From Microlunatus sp. Gsoil 973 (GTDB taxonomy: Bacteria; Actinomycetota; Actinomycetes; Propionibacteriales; Propionibacteriaceae), in assembly GCF_009707365.1 (NCBI RefSeq), contig NZ_CP046122.1, positions 1,860,001 to 1,924,000 of the forward strand: a DNA stretch of 64,000 nt, written 5' to 3'. The position numbers and the translations under genes were made by a program. The stretch's first letter is position 1. Each line of letters begins with the position of its first letter. Under the pieces are notes generated by a model. It was given only the letters and a program-made list of their open reading frames with translations. It had not been told where the DNA came from and made no database searches. This document shows, piece by piece, positions 63,074 to 64,000 of the stretch.

Positions 63074-64000
63074 GTGTTGGATCCCGAAACCGCAGACGCC
63101 CTGTTGCTTCCGCCGCGGACCCGGTTGCTGCACATCGGCCCGATGAAGACCGGGACGACCTCGCTACAACTGGCGGCTCACCGACGGCGCGAGGTGTTGC
63201 TCGCGAACGGGGTCCGGTATCCCGGCACCGCGCCCAACCACCGCCGGCCACTTGGGGCCTTGATGGAGTGGAGCGTGAATACCTGGAACCGGGCGCGGCC
63301 CTTGGGACCAGATCGGCTGGACGTCGACAGAACGGGCATTCCAGCGCGGGAGGAATGGGAAAGGCTCAAGGAGGAGATCGACGCTGAGATCGAGCGTCGA
63401 ATCTTCATCACTCACGAATTCGTGAGCCAGGTCGACGACGCGACCGCCCAACGGATCATCGATGCGATCGGTGACCCGACCCATGTCTGCATCACCTTAC
63501 GGGCCCCTGGGCGGATCGTTCCGTCGCTGTGGGCGCAGAGTGTTCGGGATGATGCGCAGACAGAACCGTTCGAGAGTTGGCTTGGCCGGTACTTCGGCAA
63601 GGATTCAGAGCATCCGCTGCCCGAGCGGCATCGGCGCGCCTACGATCAGGGCCAGCTGGTCAGCCGCTGGGCCAGTCTTATCGGACCGGAGAACGTCACG
63701 GTGATCGTCGTGGACCGGTCGGACCCCGATCTGTTGGCAAGCGCCGTCGAGGCGATGCTCGGCCTACCTCACGAGACCCTTAGTTGGAAGCGCAGTAACG
63801 ATTCATTGACCGCAACTGACGCCGAATTGTTCCGCCACGTGAACGTTATCCTTCGCGATCGGAAGGCAACGTGGTCAACATTTCACAACCTCGTTTGGCA
63901 GGGAGCCATCAAGCTTGGACCAGAACAACGTTCGGTCTCGCCGAACGAGCCGCGTGTGCTTCTGCCACCCTGGGCCGCCGAGATCGCCGACCGGGACGGA
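63074..64000 (+). CDS. Sulfotransferase-like protein, 3' end missing (window edge)
   Basis: At least 309 codons from the GTG at 63074 to the window end without a stop. The N-terminal LLHIGPMKTGTTSLQ is the PAPS phosphate-binding loop of sulfotransferases and related P-loop proteins. VCITLRAPGRIVPSLW corresponds to the second phosphate-binding segment (RxPxxxxxS), and ENVTVIVVD to a core strand. It follows the bifunctional transferase by 13 bp and is probably in the same operon, suggesting sulfation of, or linkage to, the wall polymer. Base composition near the end is a little less GC-rich than in neighbours. Confidence 0.7.
   Translation, partial: MLDPETADALLLPPRTRLLHIGPMKTGTTSLQLAAHRRREVLLANGVRYPGTAPNHRRPLGALMEWSVNTWNRARPLGPDRLDVDRTGIPAREEWERLKEEIDAEIERRIFITHEFVSQVDDATAQRIIDAIGDPTHVCITLRAPGRIVPSLWAQSVRDDAQTEPFESWLGRYFGKDSEHPLPERHRRAYDQGQLVSRWASLIGPENVTVIVVDRSDPDLLASAVEAMLGLPHETLSWKRSNDSLTATDAELFRHVNVILRDRKATWSTFHNLVWQGAIKLGPEQRSVSPNEPRVLLPPWAAEIADRDG

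Noticed and set aside
1-64000. tRNA, rRNA, CRISPR array or prophage genes
   Set aside because: No cloverleaf-like sequences, regularly spaced direct repeats with spacers, integrases or phage structural genes were recognised by eye. Small RNAs cannot be excluded without a covariance search.

Overview
The window is a dense, high-GC stretch from an actinobacterium. The gene set and order point to the Propionibacteriales, most likely a Propionibacteriaceae member close to Microlunatus; that placement is inference from gene content, not from a marker gene. The left half (about 1-33.5 kb) follows the conserved actinobacterial order known from Mycobacterium tuberculosis Rv2678c-Rv2699c: hemE, a DUF3000 gene, RNase D, dxs, an RNA methyltransferase, a KimA-like potassium permease, ceoB/ceoC, an OB-fold gene, DUF3710, dut, DUF3093 and DUF4193. 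Lineage-specific genes are inserted into it.

Region by region: 1-10.3 kb holds heme (hemE), RNA processing (rnd), a fadA-fadB beta-oxidation operon, a cationic amino acid permease and dxs. From 10.4-15.2 kb there are an Old Yellow Enzyme, a small conserved gene under a probable LexA box, sodA, a repeat-rich secreted protein and a HIT protein. From 15.3-18.6 kb a ROK regulator, a TIM-barrel isomerase and a Gfo/Idh/MocA dehydrogenase form a sugar-catabolic set. Then come a HAD hydrolase, a cysteine synthase/desulfhydrase homologue and aconitase. From 23.5-33.5 kb lies the core K+/dut block. From 33.6-39.1 kb are an S9 peptidase and a glycerate kinase, isomerase and dehydrogenase operon. At 39.1-40.3 kb an AbiEi/DUF559 gene sits between two copies of a 48-bp palindrome. 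An L,D-transpeptidase and an SPFH/NfeD pair follow. From 42.7-55.1 kb is a glycan-degradation neighbourhood (isomerase, putative glycosidase, mannonate dehydratase, GH38 alpha-mannosidase, alcohol dehydrogenase, GH95 alpha-fucosidase) interrupted by ferrochelatase. From 55.2 kb to the edge there are an aminoglycoside-type kinase and a cell-wall glycopolymer (teichoic-acid-like) cluster with two full CDP-glycerol transferase homologues, one half-length homologue, a methyltransferase and a sulfotransferase-like gene cut by the window end.

The most important caveat is a group of four single-base frameshifts in three genes between about 8.8 and 19.6 kb (two in dxs, one each in the HAD and cysteine synthase-like genes). 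Everything else in the window reads through cleanly, so these are either sequencing errors or local gene decay.

No tRNA, rRNA, CRISPR array, integrase or transposase was recognised. The most noteworthy non-standard structures are the palindrome-flanked DUF559 gene, the LexA-type operator in front of an uncharacterised conserved gene, the half-length transferase paralogue in the wall-polymer operon, and a biased use of the CTT codon next to GAT that creates many TTGATC/GATCTT words.
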